A stretch of DNA of 27,648 nt from AC-37 sp045805345 (GCA_045805345.1 JBJMLK010000112.1:1-27648); one strand, 5' to 3'. Positions 7,234-15,160 are shown, counted from the stretch's first letter. Made by a program: numbers and translations. Notes: generated from the sequence alone by a model not told the origin.

Positions 7234-8379
7234 CTAGGTAGCGTCCCGCAGCCGCTGCGCCTCGGGTAGCGCCTCGAGCTTCTTCAGCGTCGTGTTCTCG
7301 ATCTGGCGGATCCGCTCGCGGGTGACGCCGAAAGCACGGCCGACCTCCTCGAGCGTGCGCGCCTCGTGGCCCTTCAGGCCGAAGCGCATCTCGATCACCT
7401 CGCGCTCGCGCTCGGGCAGCGCGTCCAACGCCGTGCGCACGTTCTCGCGGCGTACGTTCTCGATGGCGACCTCGAATGGCGAGTCCGCCGCCTCGTCCTC
7501 CACGAAGTCGCCGAGCTCGGAGTCGTCCTCCTCGCCGATCGGCTTCTCGAGCGAGATCGGCAGCTGCGCGAGTCGCTGGATGTCCTTCACCTCGCGGGCG
7601 GTGCAGTCGAGCTGCGCAGCGACCTCGTCCGGCGTCGGCTCGCGACCCAGCTCCTGGACGAGCTGGCGCTCCACGTGCACCACCTTGTTGAGCTTCTCGA
7701 CCATGTGGACGGGGATGCGGATCGTGCGCGCCTTGTCCGCGATCGCGCGGGTCACGGCCTGGCGGATCCACCACGTGGCGTAGGTCGAGAACTTGTAGCC
7801 GCGCCGGTAGTCGAACTTCTCGACCGCGCGGATGAGGCCGAGCGAGCCCTCCTGGATCAGGTCGAGGAAGGTGAGCCCGCGGCCCAGGTAGCCCTTCGCG
7901 ATCGACACGACCAGGCGCAGGTTCGCCTCGATCATGTGCTGCTTGGCCTCCATGTCGCCGCGCTCGATGCGCTTGGCGAGCGACACCTCCTGGTCGGCCG
8001 TCAGCAGGCCCACGCGGCCGATCGAGCGCAGGTAGAGGCGCAGCGAGTCGAGGCTCGGCTCGACCGTCAGGTCGATCTCGATCTTCTTGCCGCCCGACGC
8101 CGCGGCCTTGGAGTCGGCCTCCTCCGTCGCCCCCTCGCCGCCCAGGTTCGCGGGCTTGCCGTCCTCCGCGAGCAGGTCGATGCCCTGCTCGACCAGGTAG
8201 GCGCGCAGGTCGCGGAGCTGCTCCTTGGTGACGTCCACCTCCTCGAGCGACCCGGCCAGCTCGTCGAACGTCACGTACCCCCGTTCGCGCGCCTCCGCCA
8301 GAAGGGGCCGCAGCTCCTCGATGTCGGAGAAGCCCGCCTCGGTTCGCTCCAGTAGCGCTGCGTCGTCCTTTGGATTCAC
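7234..8379 (-). CDS. sigA: Primary RNA polymerase sigma factor, RpoD/SigA
   Basis: A 381-residue sigma-70 factor of group 1 type. Region 1.1-like helices occupy about residues 10-65, then an acidic low-complexity linker. Region 1.2 is SLRLYLRSIGRVGLLTADQE. Regions 2.1-2.4 include LRLVVSIAKGYLGRGL, FLDLIQEGSLGLIRAVEKFD and YKFSTYATWWIRQAVTRAI, the -10 recognition and melting helices. Region 3 follows from PVHMVEKLNKV. Region 4.2 is TLEEVGRAFGVTRERIRQIE, which reads the -35 element. The GTG at 8379 gives a normal N-terminus; another GTG at 8412 would add 11 residues. The length is typical for a short actinobacterial housekeeping sigma. It diverges from the GTP cyclohydrolase gene across 180 bases that should carry both promoters, though no convincing -35/-10 pair could be assigned. 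Confidence 0.93.
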   Translation of the reverse strand: MNPKDDAALLERTEAGFSDIEELRPLLAEARERGYVTFDELAGSLEEVDVTKEQLRDLRAYLVEQGIDLLAEDGKPANLGGEGATEEADSKAAASGGKKIEIDLTVEPSLDSLRLYLRSIGRVGLLTADQEVSLAKRIERGDMEAKQHMIEANLRLVVSIAKGYLGRGLTFLDLIQEGSLGLIRAVEKFDYRRGYKFSTYATWWIRQAVTRAIADKARTIRIPVHMVEKLNKVVHVERQLVQELGREPTPDEVAAQLDCTAREVKDIQRLAQLPISLEKPIGEEDDSELGDFVEDEAADSPFEVAIENVRRENVRTALDALPEREREVIEMRFGLKGHEARTLEEVGRAFGVTRERIRQIENTTLKKLEALPEAQRLRDAT

Positions 8380-8559
8380 CGTCGGGCCCCCAATTGGTCG
8401 TCTACAGAGCACACTCCACCGTCACCGGGGTGCGGTGTCGCGGAACTGCGAGTCCTCACACTGGTGCCCAACTGTCAGCGGCCGGACACTGAGGTCCAAC
8501 ATACACCCGATCTGGTCAATCCGCACCCCCTTATCTCACCGCTATCGTCGAAGGCCGCA

Positions 8560-9561
8560 ATGAGCGTTGGAAGCCGCCTCCCAAGCGGGTCAACGGCCGA
8601 TGTGCAGGCTCGCCGGCCGGCGGTCCGCGTCAGCCTCTCGCGCGTCGGCGTGACCGGCGTGCGCAAGGTCATCCGCATCCAGGCCAACGGCGCCGAGCAG
8701 CTCTTCTACGCGGAGCTCGAGTGCTTCGTCGACCTCGCCGCGGAGCAGAAGGGCGCGCACATGTCGCGCTTCGAGGAGGTCATCGAGGAGGCGATCGACG
8801 AGGTGGTGCTCGGCGAGGCCCTCAAGGCCGAGACGCTCGCCGCGCACATCGCGGAGCGCGTGCGCGACCGTCAGGACGGCCTGCGCGCCGAGGTGACGAT
8901 CGCCGCCCAGTACCCCGAGCACAAGCCCGCGCCCGTCTCGGGGATCCAGACGCAGGAGATCTACACGCTGCTCGGCTCCGCGGTGGCGTCCGAGCGCGGC
9001 ACGCGCAGGCTCGTCGGCGTCGAGGCGCAGGGCATGACCGCCTGCCCTTGCGCGCAGGAGATGCTCACCGGCCGCGCGCGCGAGCGGCTCGCCGACGACG
9101 GCTTCGACGAGGACGAGGTCGAGCGGATCCTCGACCTGGTGCCGGTCGCCACCCACAACCAGCGTGGGATCGGCACCCTGCGCGTGGGCTGCGCCGAGAC
9201 CTGCGACGCGCCGATCGAGGCGTCCACGCTGCTGCGGATCGTCGAGTCCTCGATGAGCTCGGAGATCTACGAGCTGATGAAGCGCTCGGACGAGGCCGAG
9301 GTCGTGGAGAAGGCGCACCGCCGCCCGCGCTTCGTCGAGGACTGCGTGCGCGAGATGGTCCGCATGGCGGTCGAGGAGTTCGAGCCGCTCGGGCCCGACG
9401 TCTTCCTGTCGGCGCGGCAGCGCAACCTCGAGACCATTCACCAGCACGACGTGGTGGCCGAGCGCTACGGCCTGCTCGGGGACCTCGCGCGCGAGGCAGC
9501 GGGGGACCCGGCGCCCAGCCCGCACGTGACGGTCCGGGACTGGCTCGAAGGCCCGCGGTAA
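8560..9561 (+). CDS. folE2: GTP cyclohydrolase IB (FolE2/MptA family)
   Basis: A 333-residue enzyme of the type IB/MptA GTP cyclohydrolase family, which makes the first pterin intermediate from GTP for folate-type cofactors. Visible family marks are VRVSLSRVGVTGVRK, LFYAELECFVDLAAEQKGAHMSRF (about 48-71), the active-site segment GMTACPCAQE with Cys162 and Cys164, and THNQRGIGTL. The GMTACPCAQ form is closer to what is recalled of archaeal MptA than to the shorter bacterial FolE2 motif. The ATG at 8560 places the conserved core after about 20 variable residues. Type IB enzymes tolerate various metals and in some bacteria replace zinc-dependent FolE under Zur control. Whether the Fur-family regulator 3 kb upstream acts here is unknown. 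Confidence 0.85.
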   Translation: MSVGSRLPSGSTADVQARRPAVRVSLSRVGVTGVRKVIRIQANGAEQLFYAELECFVDLAAEQKGAHMSRFEEVIEEAIDEVVLGEALKAETLAAHIAERVRDRQDGLRAEVTIAAQYPEHKPAPVSGIQTQEIYTLLGSAVASERGTRRLVGVEAQGMTACPCAQEMLTGRARERLADDGFDEDEVERILDLVPVATHNQRGIGTLRVGCAETCDAPIEASTLLRIVESSMSSEIYELMKRSDEAEVVEKAHRRPRFVEDCVREMVRMAVEEFEPLGPDVFLSARQRNLETIHQHDVVAERYGLLGDLAREAAGDPAPSPHVTVRDWLEGPR

Positions 9562-9637
9562 CCCCGGGCACCGGCCGGTCGTCCAGGCGAGCGGGCCCGG
9601 GCTTCAGACTGGCGGGCGCCGGTCGATCACCGGGTAC

Positions 9638-10084
9638 ATGGAGACCACTCGCAAGAAGCTGGGGCTATCGCAGGACGCCGCCATCGTCCTCGCGCTTGCC
9701 GACACCGCGGTTCCGTTCGCCGCGTCGCCCGAGGACGAGGCCGAGCGGTGGGTCCGCGTCATGCGGCTCCACGGCTGGGTCGGTGCCGCCCTCCAGTCGC
9801 TCGGCGTGGGCGAGGCGCCGCTCGAGACGACGGCGCATCAGCCGATCCGGCTGCTCCGCCGCCGCCCGCCCGGGGAGAACGTGGTCGAGACGGTCACCGA
9901 CGAGGCCCACGGCCTTGCCGTGGCCCGCGGCGCCGGCGCGGTCTGCACGGTCGACGTGCTGTTCGCGCTCTTCTCGATCTACGACAAGACGTTCGACCGT
10001 GCGCTGTACGTGCGCGGCACCTCGCGCGAGGAACTGATCGAGCGGCTGCCCGCGGACGTCGAGTCAGGCATCGCCAGCGGCTGA
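9638..10084 (+). CDS. Small Clp N-domain-like protein, function unknown
   Basis: A 148-residue protein starting METTRKKLGLSQDAA. It appears wholly helical. Residues 75-135 (VVETVTDEAHGLAVARG, then VDVLFALFSIYD, then GTSREELIERL) follow the pattern of a Clp N-terminal repeat: helix, short loop with a conserved Thr/Val, helix, then a 'GxSxexL' helix. The first half (about 15-65) may be the paired repeat. No AAA+ domain is attached. Stand-alone Clp-N proteins can act as adaptors or peptide-binding modules, but the match is by pattern only. No clear ribosome binding site precedes the ATG. Its 3' end overlaps the convergent pgsA gene by 21 bases, so both transcripts must read into each other. Confidence 0.55.
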   Translation: METTRKKLGLSQDAAIVLALADTAVPFAASPEDEAERWVRVMRLHGWVGAALQSLGVGEAPLETTAHQPIRLLRRRPPGENVVETVTDEAHGLAVARGAGAVCTVDVLFALFSIYDKTFDRALYVRGTSREELIERLPADVESGIASG

Positions 10085-10651
10085 CGGCCGCTCGGCGGCC
10101 AACCCGACGCGCCCGCGCGACTCCTCGATCCGGCGGCGGAACCCCAGGAAGTAGTCCGCACCCGACGCGATCGTCACGGCCACGGCCACGTAGACGAGCA
10201 CCTGCACCCAGACCTCGCCGGGGTCGTGCGCGGCGATCAGCGCGAGTATCGCGGCCACCTGGGTGATCGTCTTGGCCTTGCCGAGCCGGCTCGCGGGGAT
10301 CACCACGCCCTGGATGCCCGCCGCCACGCGCAGGCCGCTGACGGCGAACTCGCGGGCGATGATCACCATCGCCACCCACGGCTCGACCCTGTCGAGGCTG
10401 ACGAGCGTGATCAGCGCGGCGGCCACGAGCAGCTTGTCGGCGATCGGGTCCATCACCTTCCCGAACGTCGTGACGCTGTGGCGCGAGCGCGCGAGGTAGC
10501 CGTCGAGCGTGTCGGTCAACGCCGCCAGCGCGAACACGCCGGCCGCGACCCACGACCCGCCCGGCGTCTCCTGGAGGAGCACGGCCACGAGCACCGGCAC
10601 GAGCAGGATCCGCACCACGGTGAGCACGTTCGGCACGTTGAGGGGGAGCAT
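10064..10651 (-). CDS. pgsA: CDP-diacylglycerol--glycerol-3-phosphate 3-phosphatidyltransferase
   Basis: A 195-residue membrane enzyme of the CDP-alcohol phosphatidyltransferase family, making phosphatidylglycerol phosphate from CDP-diacylglycerol and glycerol-3-phosphate. The family motif is complete: Asp50-Gly51, Ala54-Arg55, Gly64, Asp68 and Asp72, with a further Asp47. PNVLTVVRILLVPVLV at the N-terminus is the usual first helix, and about five further hydrophobic segments follow. The ATG at 10651 has a GGAG site 5 bases upstream. The gene begins 7 bases after the DUF3817 stop and is last in a minus-strand chain. PgsA is favoured over related synthases because of NVPNVLTVVRILLVP, typical of that enzyme. 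Confidence 0.88.
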   Translation of the reverse strand: MLPLNVPNVLTVVRILLVPVLVAVLLQETPGGSWVAAGVFALAALTDTLDGYLARSRHSVTTFGKVMDPIADKLLVAAALITLVSLDRVEPWVAMVIIAREFAVSGLRVAAGIQGVVIPASRLGKAKTITQVAAILALIAAHDPGEVWVQVLVYVAVAVTIASGADYFLGFRRRIEESRGRVGLAAERPSAAGDA

Positions 10652-10658
10652 CTGACTC

Positions 10659-10937
10659 CTAAGCTACCCGGCGCCGCCGCGCCGTCAGCTCGATTCCGAC
10701 GAGCGCGCCGATCGGCCCGAGCGGCGAGACGGTCGCCGCCAGGACCGGCCACGGGAACACGCGCCGGACGCACCCGGCGAAGACGGCCGCGCACAGGAAG
10801 AGCCAGCCGACGCCGTGGCACCAGCCGAGCACGAGCTGCGCGTGGTCGCCGAGGTCGCCGATCCACACCACGAGCAGCGCGCTGAAGACGCACGCCTCGA
10901 GCGCCGAGTACAGCCGCACGGCCTGGAAGTAGCTCAC
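10659..10937 (-). CDS. DUF3817-family small membrane protein
   Basis: A 92-residue protein starting at the GTG at 10937, which overlaps the stop of the VTT gene as GTGA. It has three hydrophobic segments: about 8-28 (YSALEACVFSALLVVWIG), 40-56 (CHGVGWLFLCAAVFAG) and 62-85. The pattern LEA at the start, a central HGxGWLxL-type helix and a basic C-terminus matches the DUF3817 integral membrane family common in actinobacteria. Function is not known. Coupling with a VTT-type membrane protein and PgsA suggests an envelope or lipid role. Confidence 0.7.
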   Translation of the reverse strand: MSYFQAVRLYSALEACVFSALLVVWIGDLGDHAQLVLGWCHGVGWLFLCAAVFAGCVRRVFPWPVLAATVSPLGPIGALVGIELTARRRRVA

Positions 10938-11614
10938 GCCGCCCGCCGCTCCGCCGCGATCTGCCGCCGTGCGAGCAGCGCCCCCACCACGGCCATCGCC
11001 ACGCCGACCCCGATCGCGACCCGCGCCTCCGTCGAGTGGAGGTTCGACAGGCTCCCGCCCACGGCCGCGTACGCGAAGGTGCGCGGCGCGAACCCGAGAC
11101 CGGTGCCGGCGAAGATCTCGCGCACGCGCAGGCGCGTGAGGCCCGCGGCGTAGTTGAGCATGTTGAAGGGGATGCCGGGCACCAGCCGCACGTAGAGCAC
11201 CGTCCAGAAGCCGCGCCGCTCGAGGAAGTCGAGCGCGGTCCGGCCGCGCGGCCCGAGCAGCAGCTCCGCGCGCTCGCCCGCAAGGCGCCGGCCGATGAGC
11301 AGGTGGAGCGCCGCCGCTGTGGCGATGACCAGCACGGCGAGCGCCGTGCCCGCGGCGGTGCCGAACGCCAGGCCGGCGGCGCCGGCGATGACGGGGAACG
11401 GGACGAACAGCAGGTTGAGCCCGATGCCGGCGAGCACGAACAGCGGGGGGCCGGCGGCGCCGAGGCCGTCGAACCACTGGCGCACGCGCTCCGCCGAGGG
11501 GCTGAAGCCGGCCAGGCGCGCCGCGGCGAACACGCAGAGAACGGCGAGCGCCGCGCCGGCGAGGCGTGCCAGCGCCCGCCTGCGCAGCTGCCGGGAGTCG
11601 GCGTCGGCCGCCAC
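10934..11614 (-). CDS. VTT/DedA-family membrane protein
   Basis: A 226-residue protein starting at the GTG at 11614. A first transmembrane helix spans about 17-36. The VTT (SNARE-associated Golgi) domain runs about 55-195: VPFPVIAGAAGLAFGTAAGT, a re-entrant-type segment, FLERRGFWTVLYVRLVPGIP (134-149), FNMLNYAAGLTRL and a final helix VAIGVGVAMAVVGALL. The Arg and Pro of the YVRLVPGIP segment match DedA/VTT proteins, several of which flip polyprenyl-phosphate or phospholipids or maintain proton balance. Placement ahead of PgsA is consistent with lipid handling, but the substrate is unknown. It follows the PKD-protein stop by 26 bases and overlaps the DUF3817 gene. Confidence 0.82.
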   Translation of the reverse strand: MAADADSRQLRRRALARLAGAALAVLCVFAAARLAGFSPSAERVRQWFDGLGAAGPPLFVLAGIGLNLLFVPFPVIAGAAGLAFGTAAGTALAVLVIATAAALHLLIGRRLAGERAELLLGPRGRTALDFLERRGFWTVLYVRLVPGIPFNMLNYAAGLTRLRVREIFAGTGLGFAPRTFAYAAVGGSLSNLHSTEARVAIGVGVAMAVVGALLARRQIAAERRAA

Positions 11615-11640
11615 CCGACCAGCGTAGAGCGGGACGGCGG

Positions 11641-12378
11641 CTAGCCGGACTTGCCGACCGTCACGGTGCGGTTGGCGAAGGCGCGCAGGCCCTTGTTGTC
11701 GGTGACCCGCACCGCGAGGTGGTGCACGCCGGGCGAGAGCACGCGCGTGAGCCGCGCCCGCTTCCCGTTGTTCACCTCCATCGACCCGTTGCCGTCGAGG
11801 TCGAACGAGTAGTTCACGATGCTGCCGTCCGGATCGCGCGAGGCCGAGGCGTCGAGCGTGACCGCCTTGCCCTCCTTCACGTGCTTCTTCGCCTTCAGGC
11901 GCGCGATCGGGATCTTGTTGTACGGCAGGAACGGGCCGAACCGCACGGTGCCCTGGTAGCTCGGGACGACCGCGGTGTAGTTCACGACCCGGATCAGGTA
12001 CTGGCCCGCCCGCCACGGGATGCCCTGCGAGTCCGCCACGGCGTCCTCCGAGTTGCCGGGCGGCGCGCTGGCCGACTGGCCGACGGTCTGGAGCTTGCCG
12101 CCGGCGCCCTTCCGGAAGACGTACAGGTCCCAGTCGTCGGCGGGGCTGGTCCAGTCGATGTGGGCGTTGATCGTGCCGTTCTTCTCGCTCGGCTTGATCT
12201 TGAACGGGAAGTCCTCGTACGTGGTCGGGTCGCTCGGGTCGCCGGTGGCCTGCGGGTGGATGGCGGTTCCCTTGCTGTGGAAGGCGAAGTTCGGCGTGGT
12301 CTTGGCGGAGGCCGGCGCGGCCGCGAGCGACGCCGCCGCGGCGGCCCCGACGACGGCGATCATGACCCGCCGCCTCAC
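11641..12378 (-). CDS. Secreted PPC-like and PKD-domain protein
   Basis: A 245-residue exported protein. The GTG at 12378 overlaps the carboxypeptidase stop (GTGA); an ATG at 12363 is an alternative. A signal peptide covers about 1-25 (RRR, then MIAVVGAAAAASLAAAPASA). Residues about 55-150 look like a pre-peptidase C-terminal (PPC) beta sandwich: INAHIDWTSPADDWDLYVF, then GQYLIRVVNY. Residues about 160-240 look like a PKD domain: VTLDASASRDPDGSIVNYSFDLDGNG, then HHLAVRVTDNKGL, with Asp residues that could bind calcium. It has no catalytic motif and probably binds protein or polysaccharide. Because it repeats the PPC-like module of the carboxypeptidase and is coupled to it, it may be an accessory binding subunit; that is inference. 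Confidence 0.75.
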   Translation of the reverse strand: MRRRVMIAVVGAAAAASLAAAPASAKTTPNFAFHSKGTAIHPQATGDPSDPTTYEDFPFKIKPSEKNGTINAHIDWTSPADDWDLYVFRKGAGGKLQTVGQSASAPPGNSEDAVADSQGIPWRAGQYLIRVVNYTAVVPSYQGTVRFGPFLPYNKIPIARLKAKKHVKEGKAVTLDASASRDPDGSIVNYSFDLDGNGSMEVNNGKRARLTRVLSPGVHHLAVRVTDNKGLRAFANRTVTVGKSG

Positions 12379-14852
12379 TCGTGACCCGCCACGGTGTGGG
12401 TCTTGCCCTTCTTCACGCAGCCCTTGTAGGTGCGCGTGCTGATCCGCAGGCGCCCGTCGGAGAGGTGGACGACGACCGTGACCTTGTAGGTCTTCCGGCC
12501 GTTCTTGATCTCCTTGAGGGTGATGATCCCGCGGCGCGCCTTCTTGCCCTTCAGGCGCTGCGTGTGCTTGCCGTTGATGTAGACGTCGATGCGCTTGATG
12601 TAGCCCTTCGACGGCTTGTGGGCCACGAGCCGCAGCGTGCGCTTGTCCTTGCACTCGGCCTTCTCGATCGGGACGCGCTTGGCGCCGCAGCGGAAGTTCT
12701 CCACCACGCGCTGGCCGCGGTCGATGGTTATCCGCCGCTTCTCGTGCACCTTGCCGGTGGCCGGGTCCTCGCAGGTGAGGGTCCAGCGCTCCGTGCGTCC
12801 CTTCTTCAGCTCGAACGGGCGCGTGGACGGCGTGACGATCCAGTCGAAGCGGCCGCTCTGCGGGACGAGCGTCGTGTAGTCGAGCATGTCGGCGCGCGAG
12901 CGGACGCCCTCGCGCGGGGTGCTGTCGGTGCAGTCGTAGCCCGTCGTCTCGAGCGAGCAGACGTTGCTCGAGAGCGTCTTGAAGTCCTTGTGCAGGCGCA
13001 GCCGCGCGCCGGGCGGCGCGTGGCCGCGCAGCGTGGAGAACTGGTGGCGGTCGGCCGCCGCCTCGCCGGCCGCGAGCAGGGCGTCGCGGAGGCCCTTGCC
13101 CTTGCCCTCGAGGGTCTGCGCTCCGGTCCACTGGTCGATCACGGCCTGCTGGAAGCCGACGTGGAAGTTGCCGCCGTGCGTGGAGTCGGGACCCATCTCG
13201 ATCGTGTACCCGAAGGTGCCGGCGGCCGCGTAGTTCCAGTCCTCGGTGGTGCCCGACGTGTCGTAGAGCTGGTAGCCGTACTCGGACGTGTAGCCGGTGT
13301 CGCGCGCCATGTGGTCGCCGAGCTTCTTGAGCGCGTTCTCGTCGGGCGCGAGGCCGTCGTCGTGGCGACCCGGCGGGCGCAGCACGAGCGAGGCGAAGTT
13401 GTGCATCGTGATCAGCGTGGTGATGTCGTGGCGCTGCGAGAAGTGCCACACGGCCTGGTTCTCGGGCTCCGACCACATGCCCGGGCCGCGGTAGTTCTGC
13501 GTGTTCGGGTCGGTGCCGGCGCCCGGCCCGCCCCAGCCCTCGCCGTAGTTGCGGTTGTTGTCGACGCCGTACTGCAGGTTGCACGGGGTCGACGGGTCGC
13601 TGCTCGCGCCGTCGCAGTTCTTGCGCCGGTAGGCGAGCGACCCGCCGGGCGGCGCCACGGACTCGGCCAGCGACGGCGCGCCGGCCGGGTCGCCGCTGTT
13701 GTCGGCCGGGTCGAAAGCGCCGCGCGAGACGTCGTAGCCGTCGACGTTGATCACCGGCGTGACCACGATGCGGACCTTCTTCAGCAGGTTCGTGACGCGC
13801 TTGTTCTTCCCGTACTTGCCCGTGAGGTAGAGGGCGAACTCGACCGGGATCTCGGCGGACGGCCACTCGCGCGCGTGGTGGGCGCCCATCAGCCAGAAGG
13901 TCGGCTTGCCGTCGTCCTTGGCCTTCACGTTCTTCGTGATCTCGATCGTCTGCTGCTGACGACCCTGGAACGTCTTGCCCGGGAGCGTGACCGCCCTGGC
14001 GAGGTTCGGGTGGTGCTTGACGATCTTCTTGAGGTCCGCCTGGATGTCCGGGTAGTAGCGGTAGCCGCGGCGCCCCGACGGGAGCGGCGACGGCTTCGCC
14101 TTCGCCTTCGCCGCGAAGCGCCGGTCCTGCGCCCGGTAGCCGCGCTCGGCCACCGCCATGTCGGGGATCAGGGTCTTGAAGCTGTAGCCCGCCTTGCGGA
14201 TCTTCGCGGCGTCGGCGGGGCCGGCGAGCACCGCGATCACCTTGTGGCCGTTGGGGACCTCGTCGAGGTTCACGCCGGTCGCCTCGAGCGCGGTGAAGTC
14301 GAGCTTGCTCGCGATCGGGATCGAGACGAGCGACTCCTTGGGCGCCCGGGCCTTCAGCACCGAGGCGGCCACCTTCACGGGCGTGATCTCGAGCGGCTCG
14401 ATCGCCGACGGGCCGGCGAGCCGGCATGCCTGGATCGTGAGCGACTGCCCGCGCTTCACCCACGCCTGCGTGAGCTCGCTCGAGCCCCACGAGAGCGAGG
14501 CGTCGAGCCGCTTGCCGGACCGCGTGTCGAAGAGTGCGAGGTCCCAGTCGTTCCTGGCGTCGCCGTTGAGCCTCGCCTGCACGTAGCCGGTGAGCGGCGC
14601 GGTCCAGCGCGTGAGGTTCGCCCCGCGGGTCCCGTCCGCGACGAGGCGGTCGGTGCACGAGAGGGCGGTGGACGCCGAGATCGTGAGCTTCTTGGTGACC
14701 GGCGCCAGCGGGGTGGCGAGCCGCGCGTGCTGCTCGGCGGGAGCTCCCGCCACGACCACGAGCGCAGTCACGAGAGCCGCGAGCGCGGGCGCGACGAAGC
14801 GCGTCGCCCCCGGTCGACCGTCCCCGCGATTCCCCCTGCCAGAGGCCCTCAC
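12375..14852 (-). CDS. Secreted zinc carboxypeptidase, M14 family
   Basis: An 825-residue exported metallopeptidase starting at a GTG. The N-terminal hydrophobic segment (about 18-37) is a signal peptide. A PPC-like beta domain follows (about 55-145, with NDWDLALFDT). Then comes a propeptide-like region to about 260. The M14 catalytic domain spans about 265-600. Its zinc ligands are His326 and Glu329 in GAHHAREW and His484 in TMHNF; catalytic Glu552 is in TIEMGP; GVDNNRNY (429-436) holds the substrate-binding Asn/Arg. The C-terminal 190 residues are Lys/Arg-rich beta domains with paired Cys. It should trim C-terminal residues from peptides outside the cell. The M14 core is normal, and the total length is large because of the added domains. 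It heads a minus-strand chain ending in pgsA. Confidence 0.88.
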   Translation of the reverse strand: MRASGRGNRGDGRPGATRFVAPALAALVTALVVVAGAPAEQHARLATPLAPVTKKLTISASTALSCTDRLVADGTRGANLTRWTAPLTGYVQARLNGDARNDWDLALFDTRSGKRLDASLSWGSSELTQAWVKRGQSLTIQACRLAGPSAIEPLEITPVKVAASVLKARAPKESLVSIPIASKLDFTALEATGVNLDEVPNGHKVIAVLAGPADAAKIRKAGYSFKTLIPDMAVAERGYRAQDRRFAAKAKAKPSPLPSGRRGYRYYPDIQADLKKIVKHHPNLARAVTLPGKTFQGRQQQTIEITKNVKAKDDGKPTFWLMGAHHAREWPSAEIPVEFALYLTGKYGKNKRVTNLLKKVRIVVTPVINVDGYDVSRGAFDPADNSGDPAGAPSLAESVAPPGGSLAYRRKNCDGASSDPSTPCNLQYGVDNNRNYGEGWGGPGAGTDPNTQNYRGPGMWSEPENQAVWHFSQRHDITTLITMHNFASLVLRPPGRHDDGLAPDENALKKLGDHMARDTGYTSEYGYQLYDTSGTTEDWNYAAAGTFGYTIEMGPDSTHGGNFHVGFQQAVIDQWTGAQTLEGKGKGLRDALLAAGEAAADRHQFSTLRGHAPPGARLRLHKDFKTLSSNVCSLETTGYDCTDSTPREGVRSRADMLDYTTLVPQSGRFDWIVTPSTRPFELKKGRTERWTLTCEDPATGKVHEKRRITIDRGQRVVENFRCGAKRVPIEKAECKDKRTLRLVAHKPSKGYIKRIDVYINGKHTQRLKGKKARRGIITLKEIKNGRKTYKVTVVVHLSDGRLRISTRTYKGCVKKGKTHTVAGHE

Positions 14853-14861
14853 TGCCGGGCG

Positions 14862-14867
14862 ATGATA
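14862..14867 (-). promoter_or_regulatory. Candidate -10 element for a leaderless carboxypeptidase mRNA
   Basis: The minus strand reads TATCAT (five of six matches to TATAAT), 9 bases before the GTG at 14852. No Shine-Dalgarno sequence and no clear -35 element are seen. The spacing would put the transcript start at or next to the start codon. Confidence 0.4.
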
Positions 14868-14905
14868 CTGAGGGGCCTCGTTTAGCGGTGCAGGCGCCAG
14901 GTCAA

Positions 14906-14931
14906 GAAGCCGACGGAGGGATTCGAACCCT
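14906..14931 (-). repeat. 26-bp direct copy of the tRNA-Thr 3' end (att-like scar)
   Basis: Positions 14906-14931 are identical to 14982-15007, which cover the T arm, acceptor 3' strand, discriminator and two bases beyond in the tRNA-Thr gene. Identity stops abruptly on both sides. The sequence between the copies (14932-14981) is unrelated to a tRNA. This is the pattern left by integrase-mediated insertion into a tRNA 3' end followed by loss of the element, although a local duplication is also possible. Confidence 0.7.
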
Positions 14932-14983
14932 GAGCGAGCCCGGATGGCGAGCGATGTCGCGGGGTTCCCCGGAGGAGGCAGGA

Positions 14984-15057
14984 AGCCGACGGAGGGATTC
15001 GAACCCTCGACCCCCGCTTTACGAGAGCGGTGCTCTGGCCAACTGAGCTACGTCGGC
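14984..15057 (-). tRNA. tRNA-Thr (anticodon CGT)
   Basis: The minus strand forms a 7-bp acceptor stem (GCCGACG with CGTCGGC), a D arm GCTCAGTTGGCCAGAGC, an anticodon stem CCGCT/AGCGG with loop CTCGTAA (anticodon CGT) and a T arm GAGGGTTCGAATCCCTC. The discriminator is T, and CCA is not encoded. The rest of 14853-15210 (over 300 bases without a protein gene) contains only the 26-bp repeat, this tRNA and the inverted repeats before the DUF192 gene. Confidence 0.95.
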
Positions 15058-15130
15058 GGGCCGCGCCGGAGTGTATGAGCTCCGGGCGGGTCGGTCATCG
15101 GCGCGGCCACCCCAGGCCTTGAGCCGCCCC

Positions 15131-15156
15131 GCTGTACCACTTTAGGGCGGTACAGC
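15131..15156. repeat. Inverted repeat GCTGTACC / GGTACAGC
   Basis: Two perfect 8-base arms (15131-15138 and 15149-15156) flank a 10-base spacer, 55 bases before the DUF192 start. The dyad could be an operator for a dimeric repressor, an RNA hairpin in the leader, or a terminator of upstream transcription; TTTT at 15158-15161 follows closely on the plus strand. Confidence 0.5.
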
Positions 15157-15160
15157 ATTT

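Noticed and set aside
8380..8559. A sigma-70 promoter with TTGACC on the minus strand and TATGTT downstream
   Set aside because: The two elements are only 10 bases apart, too close for a -35/-10 pair, so no promoter is called in this divergent region.
12381..14885. An 834-codon open frame on the plus strand opposite the carboxypeptidase gene
   Set aside because: Its translation is Arg/Val/Leu-rich with no recognisable domain, and it mirrors a gene with complete M14 catalytic motifs. Long antisense frames are expected at this GC content.
14906..14931. A second, complete tRNA gene
   Set aside because: Only the T arm and acceptor 3' strand are present; no D arm, anticodon arm or acceptor 5' strand can be found beside it.
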